A stretch of DNA of 44,374 nt from Cedecea neteri NBRC 105707 = ATCC 33855 (GCF_001571265.1 NZ_BCTL01000049.1:1-44374); one strand, 5' to 3'; shown: positions 7,785 through 16,739, numbered from the stretch's first letter. The notes: generated by a model not told the origin, from the letters alone. Program-made: numbers and translations.

Positions 7785-10175
7785 ATGTTCAAAACGCTTC
7801 GTTTTAGCCTGCTGGCAGCAGGTATCGCCGTTGCCTGCCAGGCGCACGCCGCCCCGGCAGGGGACTTACCGCTCATGCCCTGGCCGCAGCAGGTCGAGCT
7901 CCCGGAAACGCAGGGCAGCCTGCCGCTGACTAACGCTGTTTCTATCGCCATTAGCGGCGACAAGCTCGATGGGGCTATTGACCGTTGGCGCCAGCGCATT
8001 AGCCTGCAAACCGGCTGGCAGCTTCAGCCTGCGGCCACAAAGCCGGAAAAACCCACAATCGCTATCCAAATCAAACATGCTGTCGATCCGCTGCCTAAAG
8101 CCGACAGCGACGAAAGCTATGCATTAAGCGTGACGGCGGACGGCGTGAAGCTCACCGCTAACACGCGCTTTGGCGCGATGCGCGGCATGGAAACCGTGCT
8201 GCAGCTGATTCAAAATGGCCCGCAGAATACGTCGATTCCTTATGTAGACATTAAAGATGTGCCACGCTTCCCGTGGCGCGGGCTGCTGCTTGATTCAGCC
8301 CGCCACTTCATGCCGGTGAACGACATTCTGCGTCAGCTGGACGGCATGGCCGCCGCCAAGCTGAACGTTTTCCACTGGCATCTGACGGACGATCAGGGCT
8401 GGCGTTTCGCTTCCACTCATTATCCGAAGCTGCAGCAGCTGGCGAGCGACGGGCAGTTCTACACTCAGGATCAGATGAAGCAGGTTGTGCGCTATGCCAC
8501 CTCGCTGGGCATTCGCGTGGTGCCGGAAATCGACCTGCCTGGGCACGGCTCAGCGCTGGCGGTGGCATATCCGGAGCTGATGAGCGCGCCGGGCCCATAC
8601 CAAATGGAGCGTAACTGGGGCGTCCTGAAGCCGCTGCTTAACCCGGCTAATGAAGCGGCGTACAAATTTGTTGATACGCTAATTGGCGAAGTTACCGCTA
8701 TTTTCCCGGACAGTTATCTGCATATCGGCGGCGATGAGGTAGACGACAGCCAGTGGAAAGAAAGCGCCGCCATTCAGCAATTCATGAAGCAGCGCAACCT
8801 GGCCGACTCTCACGCGCTGCAAACGTATTTCAACCAGCGGCTGGAGAATATCCTCGAAAAGCATAAGCGCCAGATGATGGGCTGGGACGAGATTTACCAT
8901 CCGGATCTGCCGAAGAACATTTTGATCCAGTCCTGGCAGGGGCAGGACTCGCTGGGCGCGATCGCGGCTAACGGCTACAAAGGCATTCTGTCCACGGGCT
9001 TTTATCTCGATCAGCCTCAGTCCACCGCCTACCACTACCGCAATGAAGTCCTGCCGGTAGGGCTGAACGGCGTGGATCATATTAGCGAAGCCGACAGCGC
9101 GCAAAGCTGGTTCTTCAGCATGCCTCGCCTGAAAGGCAGCGCGGTGGAAGGCAGCTTCACGCTGGTGAAAAACGATGGCGGCTGGCGCGGATTTATCGAC
9201 TTCAAGGGCAAATCCCGCCGCGTGGTTCACGATGTGAAATGGCTGAGTCCAACCCAGGTGACCTTCACGGTGGATACCTGGATGGGGGAAACTCGCCCGG
9301 TGGTGACGGTGGAAAACGACAAGCTTAGCGGCTACTTCCTCGTGGGCAACGTGCGTTATCCGGCCACCGGGCAGAAGCTGGAAGGTGTGCCGGATGGCAA
9401 GCAGCCTGTGGTGCCAACCGAAGCGCAGATGAGCAACATTCTCGGCGGTGAGGCGGCGCTGTGGGCGGAAAACGTAATCTCCCCGCTGCTGGACATCAAG
9501 CTCTGGCCGCGCACCTTTGCGGTAGCCGAGCGGCTGTGGTCGGCTAAAGACGTCACCGATGTGGACAATATGTACCAGCGTATGCAGGCGATTGACGCCT
9601 GGTCGACGGTGTCCGTTGGCCTGCGCCAGCACACCGAATCTGTCACGCAGCTGACGCGCCTTGCCGGTACGCCGGAAATCATGCCGCTGCAAATCCTCGC
9701 TCAGGCCATTGAACCCGCGCAGTATTACACGCGTCAGCACCTGAAGTTCCAGGCCGGAAACTACAATCACTTTGAGCCGCTGAACCGCTTTGCAGATGCG
9801 CTGGGGGCTGAAAGTGGCCAGGTGAGGGCAATTAATAGCTGGGTGGATAAACTGATTGCTGACCCGGAAGACAGCCACAGTGCGGAAGCGCTGCGTCATA
9901 TCTTCACCCGCTGGCAGAACAATACCCCGGACGTGCTGGCGCTGATCGACGGTAACTATGTGCTAAAACCGCTTAAGCCGGTTGCCGAGGACGTGGACAA
10001 GCTCGCCGGGCTGGGCTTAAGGCTGACTGATTTGGTGGCGAAGCAAGGTTCGCTCAGCGATGATGAGCTTAAAGCCATTCAGGCTCAGCTGGATGCTGCG
10101 GCGCAGACTCGTGATGAAGTGGTGATTGCGGCGGTGTACCCGCTGGAAAAACTGCTGCGGGCCATTGTGAAGTAA
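7785..10175 (+). CDS. Secreted beta-N-acetylhexosaminidase (GH20)
   Basis: This is a family 20 glycoside hydrolase that should release N-acetylglucosamine from chitobiose-like or other beta-linked hexosamine ends in the periplasm. A Sec signal peptide is clear (MFKTLRFSLLAAGIAVACQAHA, cleavage before APAG). A GH20b-like domain (about 30-160) precedes the TIM barrel, which contains HWHLTDDQGWR and the catalytic pair D317-E318 in HIGGDEVDD. A stretch of about 100 residues (roughly 440-545) with beta-strand-like sequence interrupts the barrel before the closing GGEAALWAE and WPR segments. The C-terminal 170 residues are helical. The start at 7785 has AAAGGA upstream and gives 796 aa; the longer frame from 7731 would bury the signal peptide. 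No chitin-uptake genes are adjacent. E. coli K-12 lacks this gene beside mgtA. Confidence 0.92.
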   Translation: MFKTLRFSLLAAGIAVACQAHAAPAGDLPLMPWPQQVELPETQGSLPLTNAVSIAISGDKLDGAIDRWRQRISLQTGWQLQPAATKPEKPTIAIQIKHAVDPLPKADSDESYALSVTADGVKLTANTRFGAMRGMETVLQLIQNGPQNTSIPYVDIKDVPRFPWRGLLLDSARHFMPVNDILRQLDGMAAAKLNVFHWHLTDDQGWRFASTHYPKLQQLASDGQFYTQDQMKQVVRYATSLGIRVVPEIDLPGHGSALAVAYPELMSAPGPYQMERNWGVLKPLLNPANEAAYKFVDTLIGEVTAIFPDSYLHIGGDEVDDSQWKESAAIQQFMKQRNLADSHALQTYFNQRLENILEKHKRQMMGWDEIYHPDLPKNILIQSWQGQDSLGAIAANGYKGILSTGFYLDQPQSTAYHYRNEVLPVGLNGVDHISEADSAQSWFFSMPRLKGSAVEGSFTLVKNDGGWRGFIDFKGKSRRVVHDVKWLSPTQVTFTVDTWMGETRPVVTVENDKLSGYFLVGNVRYPATGQKLEGVPDGKQPVVPTEAQMSNILGGEAALWAENVISPLLDIKLWPRTFAVAERLWSAKDVTDVDNMYQRMQAIDAWSTVSVGLRQHTESVTQLTRLAGTPEIMPLQILAQAIEPAQYYTRQHLKFQAGNYNHFEPLNRFADALGAESGQVRAINSWVDKLIADPEDSHSAEALRHIFTRWQNNTPDVLALIDGNYVLKPLKPVAEDVDKLAGLGLRLTDLVAKQGSLSDDELKAIQAQLDAAAQTRDEVVIAAVYPLEKLLRAIVK

Positions 10176-10180
10176 GGGCA

Positions 10181-10207
10181 AAAAAATAGCCCCGTGAAAG
10201 CGGGGCT
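10181..10207 (-). terminator. ridA terminator
   Basis: On the minus strand the arms AGCCCCG and CGGGGCT (10188-10207) are followed by a run of seven T. It lies 23 bases below the ridA stop. The hexosaminidase gene converges on it, but on the plus strand the hairpin lacks a T-run. Confidence 0.88.
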
Positions 10208-10230
10208 ACAAGCAAAAGCGCTGCGGCGAA

Positions 10231-10617
10231 TTAGCGGCGAACGGCGATGGCTTCGATTTCGATTTTCACGTCTTTTGGCAGACGAGCCACTTCAACGCAG
10301 GAGCGAGCCGGGAAGGTCGCTTTATGCTCGTTGAAGAAGGCTTCGTAGGTAGCGTTCACGGTCGCGAAATCGTTCAGATCTTTAACGAACACGGTAGTTT
10401 TCACGATGTCGCCCACTTTCAGACCCGCGGACTCAACGATAGCCTGCACGTTTTCGAGGGACTGACGAGCCTGAGCGGCTACGTCTTCCGGCACTTCGCC
10501 GGTTTTTGGGTTCACCGGGATCTGCCCGGAGGTGATTACCATGCTGCCAAGATCTACGCCCTGAACATAAGGACCGATAGCGGCCGGTGCGTTTTCCGTG
10601 CTAAGCGTACGTGACAT
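10231..10617 (-). CDS. ridA: 2-iminobutanoate/2-iminopropanoate deaminase RidA
   Basis: This small cytoplasmic trimeric enzyme hydrolyses reactive enamine/imine intermediates released by PLP enzymes such as threonine dehydratase, protecting other PLP enzymes. Its 128 residues match E. coli RidA (YjgF) almost throughout. The catalytic arginine R105 lies in FPARSCVEVARLPKD. The start is the ATG ending at 10617, preceded by GAGGAGAAAGT on the minus strand. It lies downstream of pyrBI as in E. coli, but an ERIC element separates it from pyrI, so it probably has its own promoter. Confidence 0.97.
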   Translation of the reverse strand: MSRTLSTENAPAAIGPYVQGVDLGSMVITSGQIPVNPKTGEVPEDVAAQARQSLENVQAIVESAGLKVGDIVKTTVFVKDLNDFATVNATYEAFFNEHKATFPARSCVEVARLPKDVKIEIEAIAVRR

Positions 10618-10657
10618 ACTTTCTCCTCAGTATTAGATACAAAGCTCGCGACCATTA

Positions 10658-10784
10658 TATACCCGTCATACTTCAAGTTGCATGTGCGTTGCCTACATCC
10701 GCTTACCCCAGTCACATAGTTATCTATGCTCCTGGGGATTCGCGGACTTGGCGCCTTCCTGAAACTCGAATTATTTAGGGTATA
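10658..10784. repeat. ERIC (IRU) element
   Basis: A 127-bp imperfect palindrome begins TATACCCGTCATACTTCAAG and ends with TTATTTAGGGTATA. Its core has the classical ERIC segments: ACCCCAGTCAC on one side and CTCCTGGGGATTC on the other. The length is exactly the standard ERIC size. It fills most of the ridA-pyrI gap and would fold into a long hairpin if transcribed from pyrBI. Confidence 0.93.
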
Positions 10785-10816
10785 GGGATGCGAGCTTGCT
10801 TGTCATTAGTCGCTCG

Positions 10817-11278
10817 TTAATCTGCCAGCACGACGTGACGGGCGAACTCTTTTTCGCAGTATTTGCACTTCAGGCTGATATCGTCGGCACGCTGTTTCAC
10901 AGCGAACGAAGAAGCGACCGGCTCGTTGTGGCTGATGCAATTGGTGTTCGGGCAGAGCAGCACTTTCTCGATACGCTCCGGCAGGCTCGGGGTGCTTTTA
11001 CCTACCACTTCGTATTCGTCGATGCGGTTTACCGTCGCGTTAGGGGCATACAGCGCCAGCTGGTTCACCTGCTCGTCGGTCAGGAAGGTGTTCTCAATTT
11101 TAATCAGATCTTTGCGGCCCAGCTCGCGGGATGGCAGATTCAGCCCGATGGTGATGCGCTGGTCGGTTTTGGTCAGTTGGAACAGCGTCAGCAGCTTAAA
11201 GCCAACCTGAGCCGGAATGTGGTCGATAACGGTGCCGCGCTTGATGGCTTCAACCTGCAATTTATTATCGTGCGTCAT
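10817..11278 (-). CDS. pyrI: Aspartate carbamoyltransferase regulatory subunit
   Basis: This is the regulatory chain of ATCase; it binds CTP and ATP and joins the PyrB trimers into the dodecamer. The 153 residues equal the E. coli length. The zinc-binding cysteines that hold it to PyrB are C109, C114, C138 and C141. The N-terminal allosteric domain ([14 protein letters not shown]) is typical. It begins 16 bp after the pyrB stop, so the two are cotranscribed and share attenuation control. Confidence 0.97.
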   Translation of the reverse strand: MTHDNKLQVEAIKRGTVIDHIPAQVGFKLLTLFQLTKTDQRITIGLNLPSRELGRKDLIKIENTFLTDEQVNQLALYAPNATVNRIDEYEVVGKSTPSLPERIEKVLLCPNTNCISHNEPVASSFAVKQRADDISLKCKYCEKEFARHVVLAD

Positions 11279-11294
11279 CTTCTTGTCCTCTCAC

Positions 11295-12227
11295 TTAAAC
11301 CAGTTCGCGATTCAACACCAGCGCCAGCAGCGCCTGGCGAGCAAAAATACCGTTACCGGCCTGCTGGAAGTACCAGGCATGCGGCGTGCTGTCTACGTCG
11401 GTGGTTATCTCATCCACGCGCGGCAGCGGGTGCAGCACCTTCATGTTGCCGCGTGCGCCGGTCAGGTCGGCGGCGCGCAGGATAAACTGCGCCTTAACGT
11501 TGGCGTACTCTGACGGGTCGAGGCGCTCTTTCTGCACGCGGGTCATGTACAGAATATCCAGTTCCCCCACCACGTCGTCGATGGACTCGTGGCGGCTCCA
11601 GGCAATGCCTTTTTCATCCAGCATGTCGAGAATGTACTGCGGCATCGCTAGCGCGGCCGGGGCGATGAAGTAGAAACGGTTGCCGTTGAACTTCGCCAGC
11701 GCCTGGGCCAGCGAATGCACGGTGCGGCCATACTTCAGGTCACCGACCATGGCGATATTCAGGTTTTCCAGGCGGCCCTGGGTTTCCTGAATGGTGAACA
11801 GGTCCAGCAGGGTTTGGGTTGGGTGCTGGTTCGCACCGTCGCCTGCGTTCAGGATGGGGATTTCACCAGAAAACTCGGTGGCGAGGCGAGCCGCACCTTC
11901 CTGCGGGTGGCGCATCACGATGGCGTCAACATAGGTACTGATGACGGAGATGGTATCTGCCAGCGTCTCGCCTTTCTTGCCCAGCGAAGTGTTGCTGCTG
12001 TCGGAGAAACCCACCACCGAAGCGCCCAGGCGGTGAATGGAGGTTTCAAACGAGAGGCGAGTGCGGGTGGATGCTTCAAAGAAGCAGCTGGCGATAACCT
12101 TGTGCTTCAGCAGCTCCGGCTGTGGGTTAGCTTTTAGCTTTGCCGCGGTCGCCAGCACCAGTTCAAGTTCTTCACGACTGAGATCATTGATGGAAATGAT
12201 GTGTTTTTTATAGAGCGGGTTAGTCAT
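11295..12227 (-). CDS. pyrB: Aspartate carbamoyltransferase catalytic subunit
   Basis: This enzyme makes carbamoyl aspartate from carbamoyl phosphate and aspartate, the first committed step of pyrimidine synthesis. The carbamoyl-phosphate motif STRTR and the HPTQTLLDL and HPLPRVDEI segments are present. The start at the ATG ending at 12227 ([13 protein letters not shown], 310 aa) has AGGAGAG upstream and agrees with the E. coli N-terminus; extending the frame would run into the attenuator. It competes with the two ornithine transcarbamylases in this window for carbamoyl phosphate. Confidence 0.97.
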   Translation of the reverse strand: MTNPLYKKHIISINDLSREELELVLATAAKLKANPQPELLKHKVIASCFFEASTRTRLSFETSIHRLGASVVGFSDSSNTSLGKKGETLADTISVISTYVDAIVMRHPQEGAARLATEFSGEIPILNAGDGANQHPTQTLLDLFTIQETQGRLENLNIAMVGDLKYGRTVHSLAQALAKFNGNRFYFIAPAALAMPQYILDMLDEKGIAWSRHESIDDVVGELDILYMTRVQKERLDPSEYANVKAQFILRAADLTGARGNMKVLHPLPRVDEITTDVDSTPHAWYFQQAGNGIFARQALLALVLNRELV

Positions 12228-12256
12228 GCTTCTCTCCTGTTCTCGGGCCGACGGGC

Positions 12257-12285
12257 AAAAAAAAGGCCCCTCAACGAGGGGCCTT
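12257..12285 (-). terminator. pyrBI attenuator
   Basis: On the minus strand a 10-bp stem (AAGGCCCCTC with GAGGGGCCTT, loop of three) is followed by eight T, 29 bases above the pyrB start. The pyrL reading frame runs into the stem and stops within it (12271-12273). This is the arrangement in which a closely following ribosome prevents the terminator when UTP is low and RNA polymerase pauses. Confidence 0.93.
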
Positions 12286-12393
12286 AGCAATTTGGGAATT
12301 TAGAAATTCGACGGTGCAACGGGAAGAAAAACGCCCTGCCGCGTCTGCTTTCAGACGTCGAGCTGCGACATTTTTTTGAACACAGTAAACCAT
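12271..12393 (-). CDS. pyrL: pyrBI leader peptide
   Basis: This 40-residue leader peptide starts [15 protein letters not shown] at the ATG ending at 12393, with AGGAAG upstream. Its stop codon lies in the attenuator stem, so translation is coupled to termination. The coding strand carries U-rich patches (TTTTTCTTCC and TTTCTAAATTCC) where polymerase would slow at low UTP. The peptide differs in sequence from E. coli PyrL (44 aa), as expected when only its translation matters. The longer frame to 12459 would start upstream of the promoter and is rejected. Confidence 0.85.
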   Translation of the reverse strand: MVYCVQKNVAARRLKADAAGRFSSRCTVEFLNSQIAKAPR

Positions 12394-12418
12394 GCTTCCT
12401 CCCGGCAAATTGTGGCGC

Positions 12419-12446
12419 ATTATACGCGCGTGAGTGTTCTCTGCAA
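12419..12446 (-). promoter_or_regulatory. pyrBI promoter
   Basis: On the minus strand TTGCAG (12441-12446) and a perfect TATAAT (12419-12424) are separated by 16 bases, placing the start point a few bases before pyrL. Confidence 0.8.
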
Positions 12447-12494
12447 GCGCTAAAATCACACTTTTTAGGGGCGCTGCAATCGGTTGCGGTGAGC

Positions 12495-12974
12495 CTATGC
12501 TAAACCCAGCGTGCGCATAATACGGTGATGCACCTGCGGCGTTTTACGGATTTCACGGGGGGCAATCCACACCACGCTGCTGCCGGCGACTACGCCCAAA
12601 ATCTCAGAGATGGCGTGGTGATCGAGTATTTTGGCTATTGCTCTGCCGTAGCCGGATACCGTATGTACCATCACAAACTCGCTGTTGTGCTCAACGCTGA
12701 TAACCATTTCGGCCACCGAGCGCGCCGCATTCGGCTGCGGCAGGGTCATCGGGCTGAGGGCATAGATCTTTTGCCCTTTAGCGTTACGCAATTTGATGAC
12801 GCCCAGCAGCTTGAGCAGGCGGGAGACGGTGGACTGGCTGATGGCTTCAAAGCCGTGCTGCTTCAGGTCATGACGTAGCTGCTCCTGGGAGTGATAACTC
12901 TTATGGCTGATCAGCTGCTGGCACAGCTCAAGCTGGCGCTGCTCTTTCTCGGACGAGAGGCGGGAGATCCTCAT
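12495..12974 (-). CDS. ArgR-family regulator of the arc operon
   Basis: This is a second arginine repressor-like protein. The N-terminal winged helix is visible (LISHKSYHSQEQLRHDLKQH then ISQSTVSRLLKLLG), and the C-terminal arginine-binding/hexamerisation domain follows, with the arginine-contacting part resembling GVVAGSSVVWIAP. The ATG ending at 12974 gives 159 aa, close to the 156 of E. coli ArgR; AGGAG lies 11 bases upstream. The frame is open for 36 further codons upstream. It is the last gene after arcA-arcC-arcB-arcD, the same arrangement as in Salmonella, so a role in sensing arginine for that operon is likely. A hairpin between arcD and this gene may lower its expression relative to the enzymes. 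Confidence 0.9.
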   Translation of the reverse strand: MRISRLSSEKEQRQLELCQQLISHKSYHSQEQLRHDLKQHGFEAISQSTVSRLLKLLGVIKLRNAKGQKIYALSPMTLPQPNAARSVAEMVISVEHNSEFVMVHTVSGYGRAIAKILDHHAISEILGVVAGSSVVWIAPREIRKTPQVHHRIMRTLGLA

Positions 12975-13100
12975 GATATTCACCACTCCTTTGATTGCTG
13001 GCGCGTTACCAGGCATGGTTGATGTCTGAAACCGTTTGATAGAAAAGCCTTTGCCGATCTTATCGTTTAAAAATATCGTCAATCGGTTAAATTAAAGAAC

Positions 13101-13124
13101 TTAACGCCACTAATGTGGCGTTAA
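13101..13124 (-). terminator. Hairpin between arcD and the ArgR paralogue
   Basis: Perfect 10-bp arms TTAACGCCAC and GTGGCGTTAA around TAAT lie six bases below the arcD stop. On the minus strand the following bases (GTTCTTTAATTT) are only moderately T-rich, so it is probably a partial terminator or mRNA 3' stabiliser. Confidence 0.6.
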
Positions 13125-13129
13125 TGTCG

Positions 13130-14599
13130 TCAGGCTATCTGTAAATTTCCGCTTATCACCAGTTTTAATGTCCACGCGGCCAACGCCAGGATGGCAATCG
13201 CTATCGCCAGCTCATAGCTTTTCAGCAGCGGTTGGCCCTGGGACTTTTTCTGCCACAGGAACACCAGAATCCCTGGCGTAAACAGCAGCGAACTCAGCAG
13301 CATTGAGTCACCGGCGGCGTAACAGAGCCAGAAGCCGTAAACCGTCGCAATCAGGCCAAGCACAATGCCACCGGTGCGCGATTCTCCCTGTTTGTAGCGT
13401 TCTCCGGTCCAGGCCAGCTTTAACCCGTAGGCGGCGCTGAACAGGTAAGGCGGCAAAATGGCCGCGGTGGCGATGGAAAACAGCGCCTGATAGCCCGCGG
13501 CGTAGAACAGGGTCAGGATCAGGAAGATCTGAATTAAACCGTTGGTGATCCACAGCGAAAATGAGGGCGAGTGGCGGGCATTTTCTTTCGCAAAAACTTT
13601 GGGGAAAATGCCGTCAATCGCGGCGACACGCGGTAATTCTGCGGCGAACAGCGTCCAGGCCAGCAGCGCCCCGGCAACCGAAAGAATCACCCCGCCGGCA
13701 ACGAACTTAGCGCCCCACGGCCCGACCACGCTTTCCAGCACCCCGGCCATCGACGGGTTTTTCAGTCCGGCTAGGCTCGCCTGATCGAGAATGCCCATCG
13801 ACAGCACGCTAACCAGCACGTAAATCGCCAGAGCGCCCAGCAGGCCAATAACCGTGGCCTTACCGATATCCTCACGTTTTGCGGCACGGGCGGAAACGAC
13901 GGTCGCCCCTTCAATACCGATGAACACCCAGGTGGTCACCAGCATGGTATTTTTCACCTGATCGAAAATCTCCGGGCGTGACCCTTCGACCAGCATCATG
14001 CGGCCCCAGAAATCTGCCGTGAACACGCCAATCCGGAAGGCAATCAGCACTGCGACGATAAACACCAGCAGGATAATGACCTTCACCACGGTAAGAATCG
14101 TGTTGATATAGGCGGCTTCGCGCACCCCGTGAAGCACCAGGGCATGAACTAACCAAAGCACGACGGAAGCGCCGATAATCGACGGCAGGTTATTCCCGTC
14201 GCCAAAAACCGGGATGAAAAAGCTCATGGCGCTGAACAGCAGCACCGCATAAGAGACGTTGCCGAGCCAGGCGGAGAACCAGTAGCCCCAGGCGGACTGG
14301 AAGCCGATAAAGTCGCCAAACCCGGCTCGGGCATAGCTGTAAACGCCGCCGTCAAGTTCCGGGCAGCGGGCGCTGAGATTCTGATAAATAAACGCGAGGC
14401 AAAGCATGCCCACGCCGGTAATCGCCCAGCCAATCAACAGCGCGCCGGGTGAGGCTACCGAAGCAAAGTTTTGCGGCAGGCTAAACACCCCGCCGCCGAT
14501 CATTGAGCCTATGACCAGCGCAACCAGCGCGCTGAGCCCGAGTTTTCTCTCACTGCTTGCGGAGGTGTCTGTCGCACCTTCATGGGTAACATCGGCCAT
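13130..14599 (-). CDS. arcD: Arginine/ornithine antiporter, APC family
   Basis: This inner-membrane amino-acid antiporter is expected to exchange external arginine for ornithine in the deiminase pathway. It has about twelve transmembrane segments and the APC-family glycine-rich first helix (ALVALVIGSMIGGGVFSLP). The long, largely hydrophobic sequence and position in the operon match the ArcD/YdgI group. I use the ATG ending at 14599 (MADVTHEGATD, 489 aa), which is near the usual length; its AAAGGAA is close to the start codon. The ATG ending at 14629 has no visible ribosome binding site. Confidence 0.88.
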   Translation of the reverse strand: MADVTHEGATDTSASSERKLGLSALVALVIGSMIGGGVFSLPQNFASVASPGALLIGWAITGVGMLCLAFIYQNLSARCPELDGGVYSYARAGFGDFIGFQSAWGYWFSAWLGNVSYAVLLFSAMSFFIPVFGDGNNLPSIIGASVVLWLVHALVLHGVREAAYINTILTVVKVIILLVFIVAVLIAFRIGVFTADFWGRMMLVEGSRPEIFDQVKNTMLVTTWVFIGIEGATVVSARAAKREDIGKATVIGLLGALAIYVLVSVLSMGILDQASLAGLKNPSMAGVLESVVGPWGAKFVAGGVILSVAGALLAWTLFAAELPRVAAIDGIFPKVFAKENARHSPSFSLWITNGLIQIFLILTLFYAAGYQALFSIATAAILPPYLFSAAYGLKLAWTGERYKQGESRTGGIVLGLIATVYGFWLCYAAGDSMLLSSLLFTPGILVFLWQKKSQGQPLLKSYELAIAIAILALAAWTLKLVISGNLQIA

Positions 14600-14672
14600 T
14601 TCCTTTTCTCCCGCTGCGCCAGGCAGCATAAGGGCAAAACGGGCAGCGAGAGGTTCCCACTGCCCGACAGCG

Positions 14673-15677
14673 TTACGCGCCGAGCGTGGCAACCATCACG
14701 GCTTTGATGGTGTGCATACGGTTTTCGGCTTCGTCGAAGACGATGGAGTGTTTTGACTCAAAGACCTCTTCGGTCACTTCCAGCCCCTTCAGGCCGTAGG
14801 TTTCTTCGATCTCTTTGCCGACTTTGGTGTGTTCGTTGTGGAAGGCGGGCAGGCAGTGCATGAATTTGACGTTCGGGTTGCCGGTCGCGTTGAGGACGTT
14901 TTGGTTAATCTGGTACGGCGTCATGATGCTTACGCGTTCGGCCCAGGCTTCTTTCGGTTCACCCATCGAAACCCAAACGTCGGTGTAGAGGAAATCTACG
15001 CCCGCGACGCCCTCCGCCACGCTGTCGGTCAGCATGATGCGCCCGCCGGTTTCTTTGGCGATGGCGCGGCATTGTTCGACCAGCGCCGCCTCAGGCCAGA
15101 AGGCTTTTGGCGCTACCAGGCGAATGTCCATGCCCATCTTGGCGGCGCCCACCATCAGGGAATTGCCCATGTTGTTGCGGGCATCGCCGAGATAGGCGAA
15201 GGAGAGATCCTGAAGTTTTTTGCCCGGCGCGTGCTCCAGCATGGTCATCAGGTCGGCGAGGATCTGGGTTGGGTGGAATTCATTGGTCAGCCCGTTCCAC
15301 ACCGGCACGCCCGCGTATTCCCCCAGCTCTTCGACGATGTCCTGGCCATAGCCACGGTATTCAATCCCGTCGTACATGCGCCCCAGTACGCGAGCGGTGT
15401 CTTTCATCGACTCTTTATGGCCGATTTGTGAACCGCTTGGCCCTAGGTAGGTCACCAGCGCGCCCTGGTCAAATGCGCCGACCTCAAAGGCGCAGCGGGT
15501 GCGGGTGGAGGTTTTCTCGAAGATCAGCGCGATGTTTTTACCGCATAGCGTTTTTTTCTCAGTGCCGGCCTGTTTGGCCGCCTTCAGGTCACGGGCCAGG
15601 TCGATGAGGTACTGAATTTCTGCAGGTTTAAAGTCGAGGAGTTTCAGGAAATTACGGTTTTTTAAGTTGATAGTCAT
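14673..15677 (-). CDS. arcB: Ornithine carbamoyltransferase, catabolic
   Basis: In the deiminase pathway this enzyme splits citrulline with phosphate into ornithine and carbamoyl phosphate. It has 334 residues with [14 protein letters not shown], the ornithine-loop DVWVSMGE and HCLPAFH. It is a close paralogue of argI 3 kb away; both share long identical stretches such as [14 protein letters not shown]. Its position between carbamate kinase and the antiporter marks it as the catabolic copy, although sequence alone would not separate the two. The start ATG ending at 15677 has AAGGA at good spacing. A REP-like element separates it from arcC. Confidence 0.93.
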   Translation of the reverse strand: MTINLKNRNFLKLLDFKPAEIQYLIDLARDLKAAKQAGTEKKTLCGKNIALIFEKTSTRTRCAFEVGAFDQGALVTYLGPSGSQIGHKESMKDTARVLGRMYDGIEYRGYGQDIVEELGEYAGVPVWNGLTNEFHPTQILADLMTMLEHAPGKKLQDLSFAYLGDARNNMGNSLMVGAAKMGMDIRLVAPKAFWPEAALVEQCRAIAKETGGRIMLTDSVAEGVAGVDFLYTDVWVSMGEPKEAWAERVSIMTPYQINQNVLNATGNPNVKFMHCLPAFHNEHTKVGKEIEETYGLKGLEVTEEVFESKHSIVFDEAENRMHTIKAVMVATLGA

Positions 15678-15711
15678 TTTCGTTATCCTTTGAAGAGTAA
15701 TAGTTTGCTGA

Positions 15712-15808
15712 CCCTCACCCCGGCCCTCTCCCTGAAAGGGAGAGGGGGAAGTGCGGGCGACTCTATTTATCCCCTCTCCCCTCGGGGGAGAGGGTTAGGG
15801 TGAGAGGG
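15712..15808. repeat. REP-like palindromic repeat, copy 1
   Basis: Two palindromes, 15724-15745 (CCCTCTCCC with GGGAGAGGG) and 15772-15795 (CCCTCTCCC with GGGAGAGGG), lie inside outer arms CCCTCACCC and GGGTGAGAGGG. It fills the arcC-arcB gap inside an operon. Related copies occur at 31506, 35584 and 37028. Confidence 0.85.
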
Positions 15809-15811
15809 CTT

Positions 15812-16726
15812 TCAGAGTTCCCGAATAAGCGTGCCTTTCTCACCGGCCAGAATCGCCGGGCCATCCTCCAGCGCGCCAATCCCGGCGATGCCGTGGCAGC
15901 TGGCGACAAAGCGGCTGCAGGCGGCCACTTTGGGCCCCATCGATCCGGCGTCGAAGCTCATCCCTTCCAGCTCAGTCGGCGTTACGCTGGTGAGCGGACG
16001 CTGCGCCGGCGTGCCCCAGTTGAGGTAAACCGCGTCGGCGTCGGTCAGGATCAGCAGGGCGTCGGCCTCTATCTGGCGGGCCAGCAGCGCGGCGGAAAGA
16101 TCCTTATCAATGACCGCCTCAATGCCGTGGTAGCCGTCGGCCTTCTCCACTACCGGCACGCCGCCGCCGCCGTTGCAGATGACCAGATGGTCACGCTGAA
16201 TAAGCGCCGTAATGGCGTCGCTCTCGACGATGCGTTTAGGCTGCGGTGACGGCACCACGCGGCGGAAATACTGCCCGTCGGCTTTTACCGACCATCCTTT
16301 GTCACGTACCAATTCATCCGCCTGCTCCTTGCTGTACACCGGGCCGATATACTTGGTCGGATTGCTGAAGGCCGGGTCCTGTGGATCCACCTCAACCTGA
16401 GTCAGCAGCACGCTGGCTTCGCGGTCAGGCAGATGATTTTTCAGCGCCTGCTGCAGCATGTAGCCGATCATTCCCTGGCTCTCCGCGCCGAGAACGTCCA
16501 GCGGATAAGGGCTCACGTTTTGGTAGGCGCTGTTTTGCAGGGCAAGCAGGCCAACCTGTGGACCATTGCCGTGCACCAGCACAACGCGCCAGGCGCCGGT
16601 GAGCTGGGCGATAGTTTTTGCCGCCAGCTCAATGTTTTTGCGCTGCAGGTCGGCTTCCAGCGGTTCTCCGCGCTTCAGCAGGGCATTCCCGCCGAGCGCC
16701 ACAACCAGCGTTGGTTTCAGTTCCAT
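15812..16726 (-). CDS. arcC: Carbamate kinase
   Basis: This kinase converts carbamoyl phosphate and ADP into ATP, CO2 and ammonia, the energy-yielding last step of arginine breakdown. The 304 residues contain the amino-acid-kinase N-terminus VALGGNALLKRGEP, the phosphate-binding VHGNGPQVG, and CNGGGGVPV. The substrate-binding region ends with the typical MGPKVAACSRF. AGGGAG precedes the start. It is 13 bp below arcA and separated from arcB by a REP-like element. Confidence 0.96.
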   Translation of the reverse strand: MELKPTLVVALGGNALLKRGEPLEADLQRKNIELAAKTIAQLTGAWRVVLVHGNGPQVGLLALQNSAYQNVSPYPLDVLGAESQGMIGYMLQQALKNHLPDREASVLLTQVEVDPQDPAFSNPTKYIGPVYSKEQADELVRDKGWSVKADGQYFRRVVPSPQPKRIVESDAITALIQRDHLVICNGGGGVPVVEKADGYHGIEAVIDKDLSAALLARQIEADALLILTDADAVYLNWGTPAQRPLTSVTPTELEGMSFDAGSMGPKVAACSRFVASCHGIAGIGALEDGPAILAGEKGTLIREL

Positions 16727-16739
16727 ATGCTTTGCTCCC

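Noticed and set aside
8679-9899. 406-aa minus-strand frame inside the hexosaminidase gene
   Set aside because: The plus-strand GH20 protein has motifs and a signal peptide; this frame has neither.
15712-15808. Palindromic repeats taken for a CRISPR array
   Set aside because: The units are REP-like palindromes without regular repeat-spacer structure and no cas genes are near.
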